A stretch of 64,000 nt of DNA from assembly GCF_963877135.1 (NCBI RefSeq), contig NZ_CAWNSW010000014.1, positions 11,637-75,636 of the forward strand. The letters are read 5' to 3'. This document shows positions 23,021 through 32,784 of the stretch, in pieces (positions within the stretch are counted from its first letter, which is position 1; every line of letters starts with the position of its first letter). The notes under the pieces were generated by a model. That model was not told the origin of the DNA and ran no database searches. It was given only the letters and a program-made list of their open reading frames with translations. The stretch is from Stenomitos frigidus_A (GTDB lineage Bacteria; Cyanobacteriota; Cyanobacteriia; Leptolyngbyales; Leptolyngbyaceae). Both the position numbers and the translations under genes were made by a program.

Positions 23021-25204
23021 ATGCTGAAGCAACGGAAGACCCAGGTATGGTTGGGACTGGCGGCACTGGGAGCATTGGCTGTAGGAGCCGTAATTCCACT
23101 GATGAAATGGAGTGGACATTGGCACCAGCGATCACCGATCGCGGCTCTTACCGCAGCCGATGGTAGCACCAAGAGACCAGTGAGTGCATTTAAAGCCCTG
23201 CCACCCGCGCAGCGCACAAAAGCGCTTGAGGCGATCGTGAGAGGCAAGGAATCGCCAGAGCGTAGCCGTGCCCGCTATCTGCTGGCAGCTGAATTGCTTG
23301 AGCAAGGGCAGGGCAAAAAGGCATTAGAACCCTTGCGAGAGCTAGAAAACAGCTACCCTGTGCTGGCAGCAAACGTGCTGAAGCACCGAGCGAAGGCCTA
23401 TGAACAGATGGGCGATCGGGCTAACGTACAAGGAACCTGGCAACAATTAATCAAAGACTATCCCAAGAATCCAGTAGCGGCAGAAGCTCTGGTTGCTCTA
23501 GAACGCGACAATCCACGCTATGGAGATCAAGCGATCGCGCAGTTTCCAGCGCACCCCAGTACGATCGCGTTAGTTCAACAGCGGTTGAAGCAAAATCCTA
23601 AACAGCCTCAACTGCTCATGCTGATCGCGAAGCATGCGCTCTACGCCCAAAACTACCTTGATGTGCTGGACGCTTTGACCAGTCACTACGCAGCGCAACT
23701 ACAGCCCAAAGACTGGGAAGCGATCGCGTTCGGCTATTGGGAAAAGCAACTCTATGGGAAAGCTGGAGCCGCTTATGCTCGCGCTCCTTATACGCCGCTG
23801 AATGCCTACCGCATCGGCCGAGGGCTGCAACTCGGCGAAAAAGGCGGGGCGACCCAGGCCTATCAGCGTGTTGTTCAAGCGTTCCCAAATGCTAGCGAGA
23901 CGGCTTTAGCCTTGCTACGTCTAGCCAAATTAGTCGAACCAGGACAAGCTGTAAGCTATCTGGATCTGGTCGCTCAGCGCTTTCCAGCCAAAGCAGGAGA
24001 GGCACTTTTAGAGAAAGCCAAACTGTTGGAGCAGCAGAATAGTCTCAAGTTTGCAGCAGCGGTACGCCAAGTTTTACTCACTCGCTACAGTCAATCGGAT
24101 GCAGCGGCTGAACTGCGATGGAGCCTTGCCCAAGAGCGCGGCGCAGCGAATGATGCCGAATCGGCTCGCGTGTGGGCAGAGTCCTTGACGATCCATAACC
24201 CAAACAGCGAACAGGCTCCTGAAGCGACTTATTGGAGTGGCAAATGGGCGGAACAACTGGGCAAGCAGAAAGAAGCAAAGACTGCCTATGAGCAAGTGCT
24301 AGCAAAGTATCCACAGTCCTATTACGCGTGGCGATCGGCCTCGCGTCTTGGTTGGGAAGTAGGAGACTTTAACAGCGTGCGCCAACTCAAACCAGCCGTG
24401 ACTCGTCCTACATCGCGCCCTGATCTTCCCGTTGGCTCTACCGCACTGAAGGAGCTCTTTCAACTCGGGCAAGACCGTGACGCCTGGAAACTCTGGCAGG
24501 TGGAATTTCAAGACCCGATGCAGCCTTCAGTAGCACAGCAATTCACCGATGGGGTGATGCGGTTAAGCGTTGGCGACTATTTGGATGGCATTTTCATGGT
24601 GTCCTTCTTACAAGAACGAGACAAGCCAGAAGAACAGGAGCAATATCGATCGCTCAAACGGAAAGCATCCTACTGGCAAGCGCTGTACCCATTCCCGTTT
24701 TTAGAGCCGATCGAAACCTGGTCGCAAGAGCGGCAGCTGAACCCGCTCCTGGTCACCGCACTGATTCGGCAAGAATCACGCTTTATGCCGGGTATCCGCT
24801 CTAGTGTTGGTGCGACTGGCTTAATGCAGGTCATGCCTGATACAGGAGCCTGGATTGCCAAGCAAATTAAGCTGAAGGAATACCAGCTGAACGATCCCGA
24901 TGACAATATCAAGCTAGGCACCTGGTATCTGGACTATACCCATCAGGAATACAGCGGTAATTCGATGTTGGCGATCGCCAGCTATAACGCTGGTCCTGGA
25001 GCCGTTGGTGGTTGGGTGGCAAAGGCTGGGCAGCAAGACCCCGATGTGTTTGTCGAGAACATCCCCTACAAGGAAACCAAAGGCTATGTCAAATCAGTCT
25101 TTGAAAACTACTGGAACTATCTGCGGCTCTACAACCCAGAAATTTCTCAGAAATTGACGCAGGTTTCTCAAGAACATCCGGCAGAAACAGTGCCCAATTC
25201 GTGA
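23021..25204 (+). CDS. Soluble lytic murein transglycosylase (Slt70-like)
   Basis: 727 residues. An N-terminal signal/anchor (KTQVWLGLAALGALAVGAVI, about residues 6-25) directs it to the periplasm. A long superhelical TPR-like region spans residues 45-550, and the C-terminal SLT (goose-lysozyme-like) domain covers about 570-690. Catalytic Glu585 sits in LIRQESRFMP, followed by GATGLMQVMPDTG, LGTWYL and ASYNAGPGAV, the family's ES, GLMQ and AYNAG motifs. It cleaves peptidoglycan to 1,6-anhydro muropeptides. The ATG at 23021 is preceded by GGGAGG four bases upstream; an upstream TTG is less likely. Confidence 0.93.
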   Translation: MLKQRKTQVWLGLAALGALAVGAVIPLMKWSGHWHQRSPIAALTAADGSTKRPVSAFKALPPAQRTKALEAIVRGKESPERSRARYLLAAELLEQGQGKKALEPLRELENSYPVLAANVLKHRAKAYEQMGDRANVQGTWQQLIKDYPKNPVAAEALVALERDNPRYGDQAIAQFPAHPSTIALVQQRLKQNPKQPQLLMLIAKHALYAQNYLDVLDALTSHYAAQLQPKDWEAIAFGYWEKQLYGKAGAAYARAPYTPLNAYRIGRGLQLGEKGGATQAYQRVVQAFPNASETALALLRLAKLVEPGQAVSYLDLVAQRFPAKAGEALLEKAKLLEQQNSLKFAAAVRQVLLTRYSQSDAAAELRWSLAQERGAANDAESARVWAESLTIHNPNSEQAPEATYWSGKWAEQLGKQKEAKTAYEQVLAKYPQSYYAWRSASRLGWEVGDFNSVRQLKPAVTRPTSRPDLPVGSTALKELFQLGQDRDAWKLWQVEFQDPMQPSVAQQFTDGVMRLSVGDYLDGIFMVSFLQERDKPEEQEQYRSLKRKASYWQALYPFPFLEPIETWSQERQLNPLLVTALIRQESRFMPGIRSSVGATGLMQVMPDTGAWIAKQIKLKEYQLNDPDDNIKLGTWYLDYTHQEYSGNSMLAIASYNAGPGAVGGWVAKAGQQDPDVFVENIPYKETKGYVKSVFENYWNYLRLYNPEISQKLTQVSQEHPAETVPNS

Positions 25205-25699
25205 GGTCAGCTCTAGTAGCAGGATTACCCTAGTGGTAGCAGGATCACCCTAACGGGTACTGGGAAACGTGTCTAGAAATTGCCAAGATGATTGGTAGGG
25301 CGCGTCTAACCAAGGGCGGTTAACACTTGCGGGTTCCTATCCTGCTGCTTGTGGTTAACCGAAGCGGCGTTGCCTGCTGGAGTTCCTGCTTTGCGGTCGA
25401 TCGTGATACCCATTCAAAGCACGATCGTTGCAGATTCATCGTTGGTTGGGGGCACGGCATTGCCGTGCCTCTACAAGATGCGTCGCATTCTCGATGCAAA
25501 TTGGTGATGAGATTTTTACGTCTAACGTTTCCACGTTTTATTGTGCCAAACTGGCTGACGACATTGGCTGTAACATTGCGCCAAGCAGGTCGTCTGCTGA
25601 AGGTTAGCGTGTACAGGCGAATGTTCTGCTCATCTAGAACTGGTCATCTAGGAGACGATCGCGGCGACAGTTCGGTCTAGCTTTTCACGGTACATACCA
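25205..25699. other. Intergenic region upstream of the NTPase cassette
   Basis: About 495 bp. It contains a tandem GTAGCAGGAT(T/C)ACCCTA duplication near 25217-25250 and the GGCACGGCA palindrome at 25451. A 117-codon open frame inside it shows no protein-like features and I do not count it as a gene. The promoter for the two-gene NTPase cassette should be here. Confidence 0.45.
25451..25469. repeat. Cyanobacterial GGCACGGCA palindrome
   Basis: GGCACGGCA, one T, then TGCCGTGCC: a nine-bp inverted repeat with a one-base centre. It is flanked by GGG and TCTAC, so it resembles the dispersed GTAGGGGCACGGC..GCCGTGCCCCTAC type of intergenic palindrome common in cyanobacteria. A relative is at 44964-44989. 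Confidence 0.6.
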
Positions 25700-27082
25700 A
25701 TGGCTATAGACTTCCAGAAACTTTTTGCGGCTTGCCAGCCTGATCGATCCTTAAATCTGGCGAATCCCGACGATCGCCCATACTACATTGACTTTTCAGC
25801 GGTACGTGGTGACAAGATCATTCGTCGATTACGGCGTACGATTGGTGGCTCAAGCCAGTCTACCTGCCAGCTTTTTAGCGGACATGTAGGTTGCGGTAAA
25901 ACGACAGAGTTATTTCGGCTGAAGAGTGAGTTAGAAGAGGACGGCTACTATGTCGTTTACTTCGAGTGCACAGAAGATCTCGATCTCGATAATGTTGATG
26001 TGACAGATGTGCTGCTGGCGATCGCGCGTCAAGCCAGTGAGAAGCTTGAGCAAGACCAAATTTTTTTGGAACCACAAGGCTTCAAGAAATTTTTGCAGGA
26101 TGCCGTTACGTTCTTACAAACTGAGATCGACATTACCGGAGCACAGGTGAACGTGCCAGGTGGCACCAAACTCAGTGCCAAAAGTGATGGTAAGTTTGAG
26201 TTCTCACTGCCGCTGGGTATTGCCAGTATTACCGCCGAAGCGAAGAAAGATAAGAACCTCCACGATCGCTTGAGGCAGTATCTTGCACCACGGACAACCA
26301 GTCTCTTAGCCATCATTAACGATGAACTGCTGAACCCAGCTACGATCGCGCTCCGCCAGCGAAACAAAAAAGGGTTGGTGGTGGTGGTCGATAACCTCGA
26401 TCGGGTCGGGGCGCAAATCAACAACGCCAAGCGCCCACAGAATGAGTACCTCTTCATTGAGCAGGGCTCTGACCTCCGCCGACTGTCTTGTCACTTGATC
26501 TACACCATTCCGCTGGTGTTATTGTTCACCAATGAACGGGATCTGCTGGTCAATCGTCTGGGCGGTGGCACGGAACCCACTGTACTGCCCATGGTACCCG
26601 TGCAATCCCGCGATGGGCAGGTGTACGAAGAGGGGATGCGCCTGCTGCGGCAGATGGTTTTAGCCCGTGCCTTTCCTGAACTCACGTCTGAACAGGAGCG
26701 CTTAGAGCGTGTCCATGAGGTCTTTCAAAGCCCTGCCCTACTCGATCGCCTCTGCTTTATCAGTGGTGGGCACGTCCGCAAACTCATGACACTGCTGTTT
26801 TCTTGCCTGCAAGTAGATGACCTGCCGTTATCCAGTGATGGCATTGAAAGCGTCATTCGCGATTATCGAGATGCTTTGCTAGTCACAGTGGATGACGACG
26901 AATGGAAGCTCATCATGCAGGTTGTCCGTCAGCGGGTGATTCAAGGCGATGAGCAATTCAAAATCTTGCTGCCCAGTACTTTCTTCTTTGAGTATCGAGA
27001 CAGCGAGGGGCGTTGGTTTGGCCTCAACCCTGTGCTAGCAGAAACGCGAGAATATAAGCATTGGTTAGAGCAGGCAAGTTAG
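25700..27082 (+). CDS. P-loop ATPase of a two-gene NTPase/STAND cassette
   Basis: 460 residues. Walker A is GHVGCGKT (residues 61-68, Lys67). Walker B is GLVVVVDNLDRV (Asp231 followed by N-L-D). Other conserved-looking parts are the N-terminal YYIDFSAVRGDKIIRRL, VYFECTEDLDLDNVDVTDVL before the core, an arginine-rich C-terminal lid, and FISGGHVRKLMTLL. It has no membrane segment, nuclease or protease motif. This resembles AAA/KAP-like ATPases that cyanobacteria often place directly before giant TPR/STAND proteins, as here (170 bp gap, same strand). I infer that the pair works together, perhaps as an ATP-driven switch; no function is established. Start ATG 25700. Confidence 0.85.
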   Translation: MAIDFQKLFAACQPDRSLNLANPDDRPYYIDFSAVRGDKIIRRLRRTIGGSSQSTCQLFSGHVGCGKTTELFRLKSELEEDGYYVVYFECTEDLDLDNVDVTDVLLAIARQASEKLEQDQIFLEPQGFKKFLQDAVTFLQTEIDITGAQVNVPGGTKLSAKSDGKFEFSLPLGIASITAEAKKDKNLHDRLRQYLAPRTTSLLAIINDELLNPATIALRQRNKKGLVVVVDNLDRVGAQINNAKRPQNEYLFIEQGSDLRRLSCHLIYTIPLVLLFTNERDLLVNRLGGGTEPTVLPMVPVQSRDGQVYEEGMRLLRQMVLARAFPELTSEQERLERVHEVFQSPALLDRLCFISGGHVRKLMTLLFSCLQVDDLPLSSDGIESVIRDYRDALLVTVDDDEWKLIMQVVRQRVIQGDEQFKILLPSTFFFEYRDSEGRWFGLNPVLAETREYKHWLEQAS

Positions 27083-27200
27083 AGAAGAGAGCAGGGGGAG
27101 CAAGGGAAGCAAGGGAGGCAGAGGAGAAGCGGGGGAAGCATAATACCAAGGCTGAGGCTGAAAGCTGAAAGCTGAAAGCTAAAGGCTAAACTTATCTCCA
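27083..27200. repeat. Purine-rich degenerate repeat between the cassette genes
   Basis: A strand-biased tract: GGGGGAGCAAGGGAAGCAAG-like units, then GGCTGAGGCTGAAAGCTGAA-like heptamers (GCTGAAA repeated three times, then GCTAAAG). It is noncoding, belongs to the same compositional class as 42504-42668 and 54686-54730, and separates two genes otherwise expected to be co-transcribed. Confidence 0.6.
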
Positions 27201-27252
27201 ACTAACTCATGACTTCCAACCACTCCTGTCCGCGATCGCGTTAGCTGAGGCT

Positions 27253-30200
27253 ATGACAGACTCTCAACACTCGGAAGATTATGCCAGCGTCAATGAGCGA
27301 TCGCTGAAACGGTTGGTGCGGGCCATTACGCTATCACAGGGGCGGTTTTCCCTGAATTTTGTGCGGTGTAATTATGTCGAGCTGCAGGCAGAGATGCAAC
27401 AGCGTCTGCAGGCCGCATGCGGGTTTGAAGTACGTTACTTAACGCTGCCTCCGTCATCACGAACGTTGTTTACTGCGATTAAAGCCACGCTGGGCGACGA
27501 GCAACCACTGGCGTTGATGGTCTCTGGCTTTGAGTCTGTTGCTGCTCTCGATAACCTGCTGGTGGCAACGAATCAGGTACGGGATAATTTCCGCAAAAGC
27601 TTTGCCTTTGCGCTGGTGCTCTGGATCGATGATGAGGTATTGAAAAAGCTGATGCGATCAGCACCCGATTTCAGCAGTTGGGCTGGCGTACCGATTCAGT
27701 TTGCAATCACCACTGAGGCTTTAATTGCGCTGCTGACTAAAGAAACGGATGCCCTGTTTGAAAATGCTATGGAGGTGGGTGCAGGGCGCTTTCCCCGCAG
27801 TTCAGCCCTGTATCCCGAAATTGGAGCGCATTCTCGTGGGCAGCTCAAACTGGCGCTGAAGGAACTGCACGATCGTGGACAGGTACCGCCACCAAACCTG
27901 GCAGCCAGCCTGCAGTTTGTGCTGGGGCAGGCCGCCTATGCCGATGGTCAAATGCTAGAGGCTCGCGATCTCTATGAGCAGAGTTTGGCCTTTTGGGAAC
28001 AAGAGACAACGACTCTCGATGCCAATCAGCGCCTTGAACGCCTGGGCTGCTTGCTGTTTTACCTTGGTTTGTGGTGGCGGCGCTGGGCAGTCTTACATCG
28101 AGCCGAGCAGCTTGCGGCATGGCACAAAGCCCGCGACTATTTCCAACAGTGCGTGCAGGTCTTGCAAGCGGGCGATCGTCCAGACCTGGCGGCAAAGTTT
28201 ATCAACGCGCTGGGGGAAGTGCTCCGTCGTCTGGTCAAGCTCGATCACATTTGGGAGGAGCTTGAGTCTGTCGCTCAGACCAGCGTTGCCTTACACAAAA
28301 CGTATGGTGATCCGCTGCGACTGGCTTACAGTTATGGACTTCTGGCAGAGGTGGCGCTGTCGAAAGCGGATTGGTCTAAAGCGAAACAGTATGCTGACCT
28401 GGCACTGGAGACCAATAACCGTTTACCAGAGCCAACGTTAGAAGCACAGCAGCAGTATGCGGAACGGAGCTGGATGAGACAGCACTACCGCAGTTTGTAT
28501 TTGTTGTTACTCGCGCAGGCCCAACGGCATACGGATTCTATGCAGCACGCTGTTGAAACTTTAGAAAGGGCTAAAGCGGATTGCAACCATGCCTATGATC
28601 CCCTGCTCTATATCCGCATTTTGGAGACACTACGCAACATTTATTACCAGCAGTTGCGGTATGTCGAAGCGTTCCAAACCAAGCGCGATCAGCAATCGAT
28701 CGAACAACAGTACAGCTTACGTGCCTTTATTGGAGCCGTACGCTTGCAACCAGAGCGGCAAGTCATTAACCCAGCGCTCGTTCCCATTGCCTTACCAGAG
28801 TCGAAAGCAGGCAGCAATCATCCTGACGAACCACCACCGCAAGCCGTCGCCGTGGCGCAAGAGATTCTTGCCTCTGGTCGGTACCGAGATGTTGAAAAAC
28901 TGATCAAACGCTTGAGCGAACCCCGTTATAACCTGACCATCATTCATGGGCCATCGGGTGTAGGCAAAAGCTCCATCATCGGTGCGGGCTTGATTCCTGC
29001 TCTTAAACAGAATCCGATCGGCGATCGCAGCGCTCTGCCGGTGGTGCTGAGGGTTTACAAGGATTGGATCAAGGAATTAGGGAAAAGCTTAACGGCAAGC
29101 TTACGCGAAAAAGGCATTCGAGATACCGCCCCAAGCCTGGAGAACACCAGCGACATTCAAGTGTTGCTGGCTCAGCTGCGAGACAATGCCGATCGCCGCA
29201 GTTTGCTCACCGTCTTAGTGTTTGACCAGTTTGAAGAGTTCTTCTTCGCGAACCTCAAGCTGAGCGATCGGCGTCCGTTCTTAGAATTTCTTCACCAGTG
29301 TCTCAACCATCTTCCCTTCGTCAAAATCGTCCTTTCTTTGCGCGAAGATCACCTGCACTATTTACTCGAAGGGAGCCGTCTCTACGCGGATGACATCACA
29401 GACAACATCCTCAGCCGCGACAAACGCTACCCATTAGGCAATTTTTCGTTGAAGGATGCTAAGGAGATCATTGAGCAGCTAACGCTCCGCTCCGAGTTCC
29501 ATTTGGAGCCAGACCTCATCAACCAGTTAGTGAATGATCTGTCAGCCGACCAGCAAGAAGTCCGCCCCATTGAGTTACAGGTTGTGGGTGCACAACTGCA
29601 AGAAAGCGATATCACCACCCTACAGTCTTATCAAGCGCTGGGCTTGTTTCCCAAAGAAAAGCTGGTTGAGCGCTTTCTTGAGCAGGTGGTCAAAGACTGT
29701 GGCCCCGAAAACAAACAAACTGCCACTCTGGTTTTATATGTCTTGACGGATGACAAAGGCACACGTCCGCTGAAAACTCAGCCTGAACTCATTGCCAATC
29801 TGCAAGCCTGGGAGTTGTCTGCGAGTGCGGATCAGATTGATCTGGTGTTAGCCATCCTCGTCATGTCGGGGCTGGTGCTCGAGATTCCCGAAGTGCCCGT
29901 CAAGCGCTATCAGCTTGTACATGACTATTTGGCCACGCTTGTCCGGCAGAAGCTGAACCAGGAAGTTGAAGACTACAAGTTTAAGCAGCAGCTTGACAAA
30001 GCGAGAGAAAGCGATAAGGCCAGAGAACGCCTAGAAGCTGATGCGCGCAGTCGTCAGCTACGGCGACAGGTCATGATTTCTGCTGGTTTTGTAGCGGTGC
30101 CACTGCTCGGCCTGGTTTTATTCTTAGTCACTGACTTTATTCTCCAGAGAAACAAAGCCGCGATCGCTGAAATTGATGCCACTAACGCGCTTTCATCTAG

Positions 30201-32394
30201 CCAACTCAGCAGCAATAATCAGCTCGAAGCATTAACCAACGGCATTCGAGCCGTCACTCAACTGCAAAAACAGCAAGCGCAGCCAGGTGCAGTTTTGCTT
30301 GATCTTAACCAAGTGCGAAACAGAACGATCGGAAACGTGTTCGCAGCCGTCTACAGCATTCAAGAGCATGACTATCTTATTGGTCACCGTTTATGGGTTG
30401 CCAGCGTCAGCTTTAGCCCCAACACAAAACTCTTTGCGTCCGCCAGCGCCGACAACACCATCCGGCTCTGGACTCAGAATGGTAAGCCACTGAAAACGCT
30501 TGAAGGCCACGAGAGTGGAGTGAATAGCGTCAGCTTTAGCCCGGATGGGCAACGCCTGGCTTCTGCCAGCGATGATAAAACCATCAAGCTCTGGGATGTG
30601 CAAGGCAACCTGCTCACAACCCTATCAGGGCACGCTTTTCCTGTCACTAGTGTGAGCTTCAGCCCCGATGCTCAACGGTTGGTGTCTACCAGCGATGATT
30701 TTACAGCCAAGCTGTGGGATATTCGGACGAACCGCGCAATCAAAACCCTCAAAGGTCATACAGACCGGGTAAAAGCCGTTAGCATCAGTGCGGATGGAAC
30801 GATCGCCACCGCCAGTTGGGACGGTACAGTCAGACTTTGGTCACGGGATGGCATTGAACTTAAACGCTTTAGTAATGATCTCGTCAGGTTATGTGACGCC
30901 AGCAAAGCTAGAGTCAGACTCGGCGATGAACTCAATCAGATCGGCGTCAACCTTGAGCACCTCTGTCGTGAAGGCAACACTAAATTCACGAGTGTTAGTT
31001 TCAGCCCCGATGGTAAAACGATCGCGGCGGGTAACTGGGATACCACCGTCAAAGTTTGGAATCGAGCCGGGACGTTATTGCAAACGCTGACTGGGCACAG
31101 CGATCGCGTCACTAGCGTTGCGTTTAGCCCCAGTGGCGCGGTGATTGTGTCTGCCAGTAATGATGGCACCATGAAACTCTGGGATAGCACTACCGGGATC
31201 ATGCGCAGGACACTCAAAGTGCCTGGTGTGATTAGTGCCAGTTTTATGGATGACAATACGCTAGTTTCTGCTGGTGCTGATGGCGCAGTAAAACTCTGGA
31301 AACTGGATGGCATCGCTCCCGCCACGCTGGCGTATGAAACAGCCGTGACCAGCATAAGCTTTAGCCCTGATGGTCAATGGCTGGCTAGTGCGAGCAAACG
31401 GTTTGAGCAAGATCCCAGCGTCCTGACGACGATCAAGAATCTGAAGCTGAATGCGGCTGGTGCCAGAGCTTTGGTGGATGGGCAAATTAAACTCTGGAGT
31501 CTTGATGGCAAGCGAACTGTTTTCTCTTTCCCGTCTACAGGCAACTTTGCTAGCGTTAAGTTCAACCCCGATCCTCAGCGTCACATGCTGGCAAGCGCTG
31601 AAAATTCACTCGATCGCAACGGACGCTTGCTCAAGGCCCAAGTGAAGCTTTGGAGCCTTGATGGCAAACAGTTGAAGCAAATTGGGGCAGAGGGCGAGAT
31701 TAGTGATTTGAGCTTCAGTCCCAATGGTCAGCAGCTCGCGATCGCCGAAAATACGTTGTCAGGTTCTGCGTCGAAGCAGGGTAAAGTCAAGCTCTGGAAT
31801 CTTGATCGTCATACGTCTAAAGTCCTGGTTGTTAACAATAACAAAGTGAATAGCGTCAGCATCAGTATTGAAGGGATCATTACGACTGCCAGTGATGACT
31901 CAACCATCAAACTGTGGCAGCAGGATGGGCAGTTGCTGAACACGTTAAAAGGGCATACCGACATCGTCAATCATGTTAGCTTTAGCCCCGATGGTAAAAC
32001 GCTTGCCTCTGCCAGCACAGATACAACCATCAGGCTCTGGAACCTGAACGGACAACTGTTGCAAACACTCACAGGCAATAGTGGCTCTGTCCTCAGCGCT
32101 AACTTCAGTGCCGATGGCAAGCTTCTCGTGTCGGGGAGTGATGACGGCAAAATCAAGCTTTGGAGCGTCACGGATGGCTCACTTTTGGCAATGCTTCAAA
32201 AGAGCGATCGACCGATTTATAGCGTTAACTTCAGTCCACAGAACTATCGACTCATTGCGTCTGCAGGCAGTGATAACAAAGTGAGCCTATGGCAATTTGA
32301 GCTCAATTCACTGATCACCAGTGGCTGTAGCTGGCTAAAGCCCTATCTCAAAACAGTGCAGACTGCCCAAAATGAGCACTTATGTCCTTCGTAA
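27253..32394 (+). CDS. Giant TPR-STAND NTPase-transmembrane-WD40 protein (1713 residues)
   Basis: Domains in order. Residues 1-180 form an alpha/beta region (LALMVSGFESVAALDNLL, VLWIDDEVLKKLMRSAPDF) like the N-terminus of other cyanobacterial TPR-NTPase proteins; family unnamed. Residues about 195-500 are TPR-like helices. Residues about 545-930 are an nSTAND-type NTPase with Walker A HGPSGVGKSS (565-574) and Walker B LVFDQFEEFF (Asp658, Glu661/662), then a winged-helix-like part and Lys/Glu-rich coiled coil. One transmembrane helix follows at about 940-962, then an SSxLxxNxQLEALxxxIRA linker. Residues about 1040-1695 hold 14 WD40 repeats, two seven-bladed propellers. The layout is that of STAND sensors, in which the propeller binds a trigger and the NTPase oligomerises. 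No fused effector is seen. It probably partners the upstream ATPase. Confidence 0.85.
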   Translation: MTDSQHSEDYASVNERSLKRLVRAITLSQGRFSLNFVRCNYVELQAEMQQRLQAACGFEVRYLTLPPSSRTLFTAIKATLGDEQPLALMVSGFESVAALDNLLVATNQVRDNFRKSFAFALVLWIDDEVLKKLMRSAPDFSSWAGVPIQFAITTEALIALLTKETDALFENAMEVGAGRFPRSSALYPEIGAHSRGQLKLALKELHDRGQVPPPNLAASLQFVLGQAAYADGQMLEARDLYEQSLAFWEQETTTLDANQRLERLGCLLFYLGLWWRRWAVLHRAEQLAAWHKARDYFQQCVQVLQAGDRPDLAAKFINALGEVLRRLVKLDHIWEELESVAQTSVALHKTYGDPLRLAYSYGLLAEVALSKADWSKAKQYADLALETNNRLPEPTLEAQQQYAERSWMRQHYRSLYLLLLAQAQRHTDSMQHAVETLERAKADCNHAYDPLLYIRILETLRNIYYQQLRYVEAFQTKRDQQSIEQQYSLRAFIGAVRLQPERQVINPALVPIALPESKAGSNHPDEPPPQAVAVAQEILASGRYRDVEKLIKRLSEPRYNLTIIHGPSGVGKSSIIGAGLIPALKQNPIGDRSALPVVLRVYKDWIKELGKSLTASLREKGIRDTAPSLENTSDIQVLLAQLRDNADRRSLLTVLVFDQFEEFFFANLKLSDRRPFLEFLHQCLNHLPFVKIVLSLREDHLHYLLEGSRLYADDITDNILSRDKRYPLGNFSLKDAKEIIEQLTLRSEFHLEPDLINQLVNDLSADQQEVRPIELQVVGAQLQESDITTLQSYQALGLFPKEKLVERFLEQVVKDCGPENKQTATLVLYVLTDDKGTRPLKTQPELIANLQAWELSASADQIDLVLAILVMSGLVLEIPEVPVKRYQLVHDYLATLVRQKLNQEVEDYKFKQQLDKARESDKARERLEADARSRQLRRQVMISAGFVAVPLLGLVLFLVTDFILQRNKAAIAEIDATNALSSSQLSSNNQLEALTNGIRAVTQLQKQQAQPGAVLLDLNQVRNRTIGNVFAAVYSIQEHDYLIGHRLWVASVSFSPNTKLFASASADNTIRLWTQNGKPLKTLEGHESGVNSVSFSPDGQRLASASDDKTIKLWDVQGNLLTTLSGHAFPVTSVSFSPDAQRLVSTSDDFTAKLWDIRTNRAIKTLKGHTDRVKAVSISADGTIATASWDGTVRLWSRDGIELKRFSNDLVRLCDASKARVRLGDELNQIGVNLEHLCREGNTKFTSVSFSPDGKTIAAGNWDTTVKVWNRAGTLLQTLTGHSDRVTSVAFSPSGAVIVSASNDGTMKLWDSTTGIMRRTLKVPGVISASFMDDNTLVSAGADGAVKLWKLDGIAPATLAYETAVTSISFSPDGQWLASASKRFEQDPSVLTTIKNLKLNAAGARALVDGQIKLWSLDGKRTVFSFPSTGNFASVKFNPDPQRHMLASAENSLDRNGRLLKAQVKLWSLDGKQLKQIGAEGEISDLSFSPNGQQLAIAENTLSGSASKQGKVKLWNLDRHTSKVLVVNNNKVNSVSISIEGIITTASDDSTIKLWQQDGQLLNTLKGHTDIVNHVSFSPDGKTLASASTDTTIRLWNLNGQLLQTLTGNSGSVLSANFSADGKLLVSGSDDGKIKLWSVTDGSLLAMLQKSDRPIYSVNFSPQNYRLIASAGSDNKVSLWQFELNSLITSGCSWLKPYLKTVQTAQNEHLCPS

Positions 32395-32517
32395 AGCTTG
32401 GCAGCGTGCTGTTACAGCTTGTGAGAAGGTAGCCCTAACTGCTGGCGAAAACCCTCATCTTAAAGGGCATCTTGCCAACCCGCATGAAAAACGCGTTGGA
32501 AAGAGTGCTCGCTGCGG

Positions 32518-32784
32518 TTAGCGCCTTACACCATACAGATTCGCACCTGTTAAATCAGCACCGCTCAGATCAGCACCACGCAAATCTGCACCACTCAAAT
32601 CTGCATTCCTCAAGTTAGCATTACGCAGGTTCCAACCTCTTAGATCGGCTCCGCTCAAATCACAGTCAGGGCAGGCATTGGTGTTTTGTAATTGTCTAAC
32701 ATGACTAGGATTGGCAGCAGCAACACTACCTGCTAGTGCAACGGTTGTCAGCATGATAGCTGTACTTAAAAGCTTCAGTTTCAT
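32518..32784 (-). CDS. Secreted pentapeptide-repeat protein
   Basis: 88 residues. A signal peptide (LKLLSTAIMLTTVALAGSVAA) ends near residue 23. A short linker with a CPDC motif precedes about eight A(D/N)LXX/GADL repeats. The CxxC just before the first coil suggests a disulphide cap on a small periplasmic beta helix, a form common in cyanobacteria. I used the ATG three codons inside the longest frame (MKLKLLSTAIM). Function is unknown. It is convergent with the giant STAND gene. Confidence 0.8.
   Translation of the reverse strand: MKLKLLSTAIMLTTVALAGSVAAANPSHVRQLQNTNACPDCDLSGADLRGWNLRNANLRNADLSGADLRGADLSGADLTGANLYGVRR

Noticed and set aside
25327..25680. 117-codon frame before the NTPase cassette
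   Set aside because: No ribosome site, mixed composition, and it spans an intergenic palindrome; no recognisable protein features.
27083..27200. Possible CRISPR or direct-repeat array between the NTPase genes
   Set aside because: Units are heptamers without spacers; it is a degenerate purine-rich repeat, not a CRISPR.
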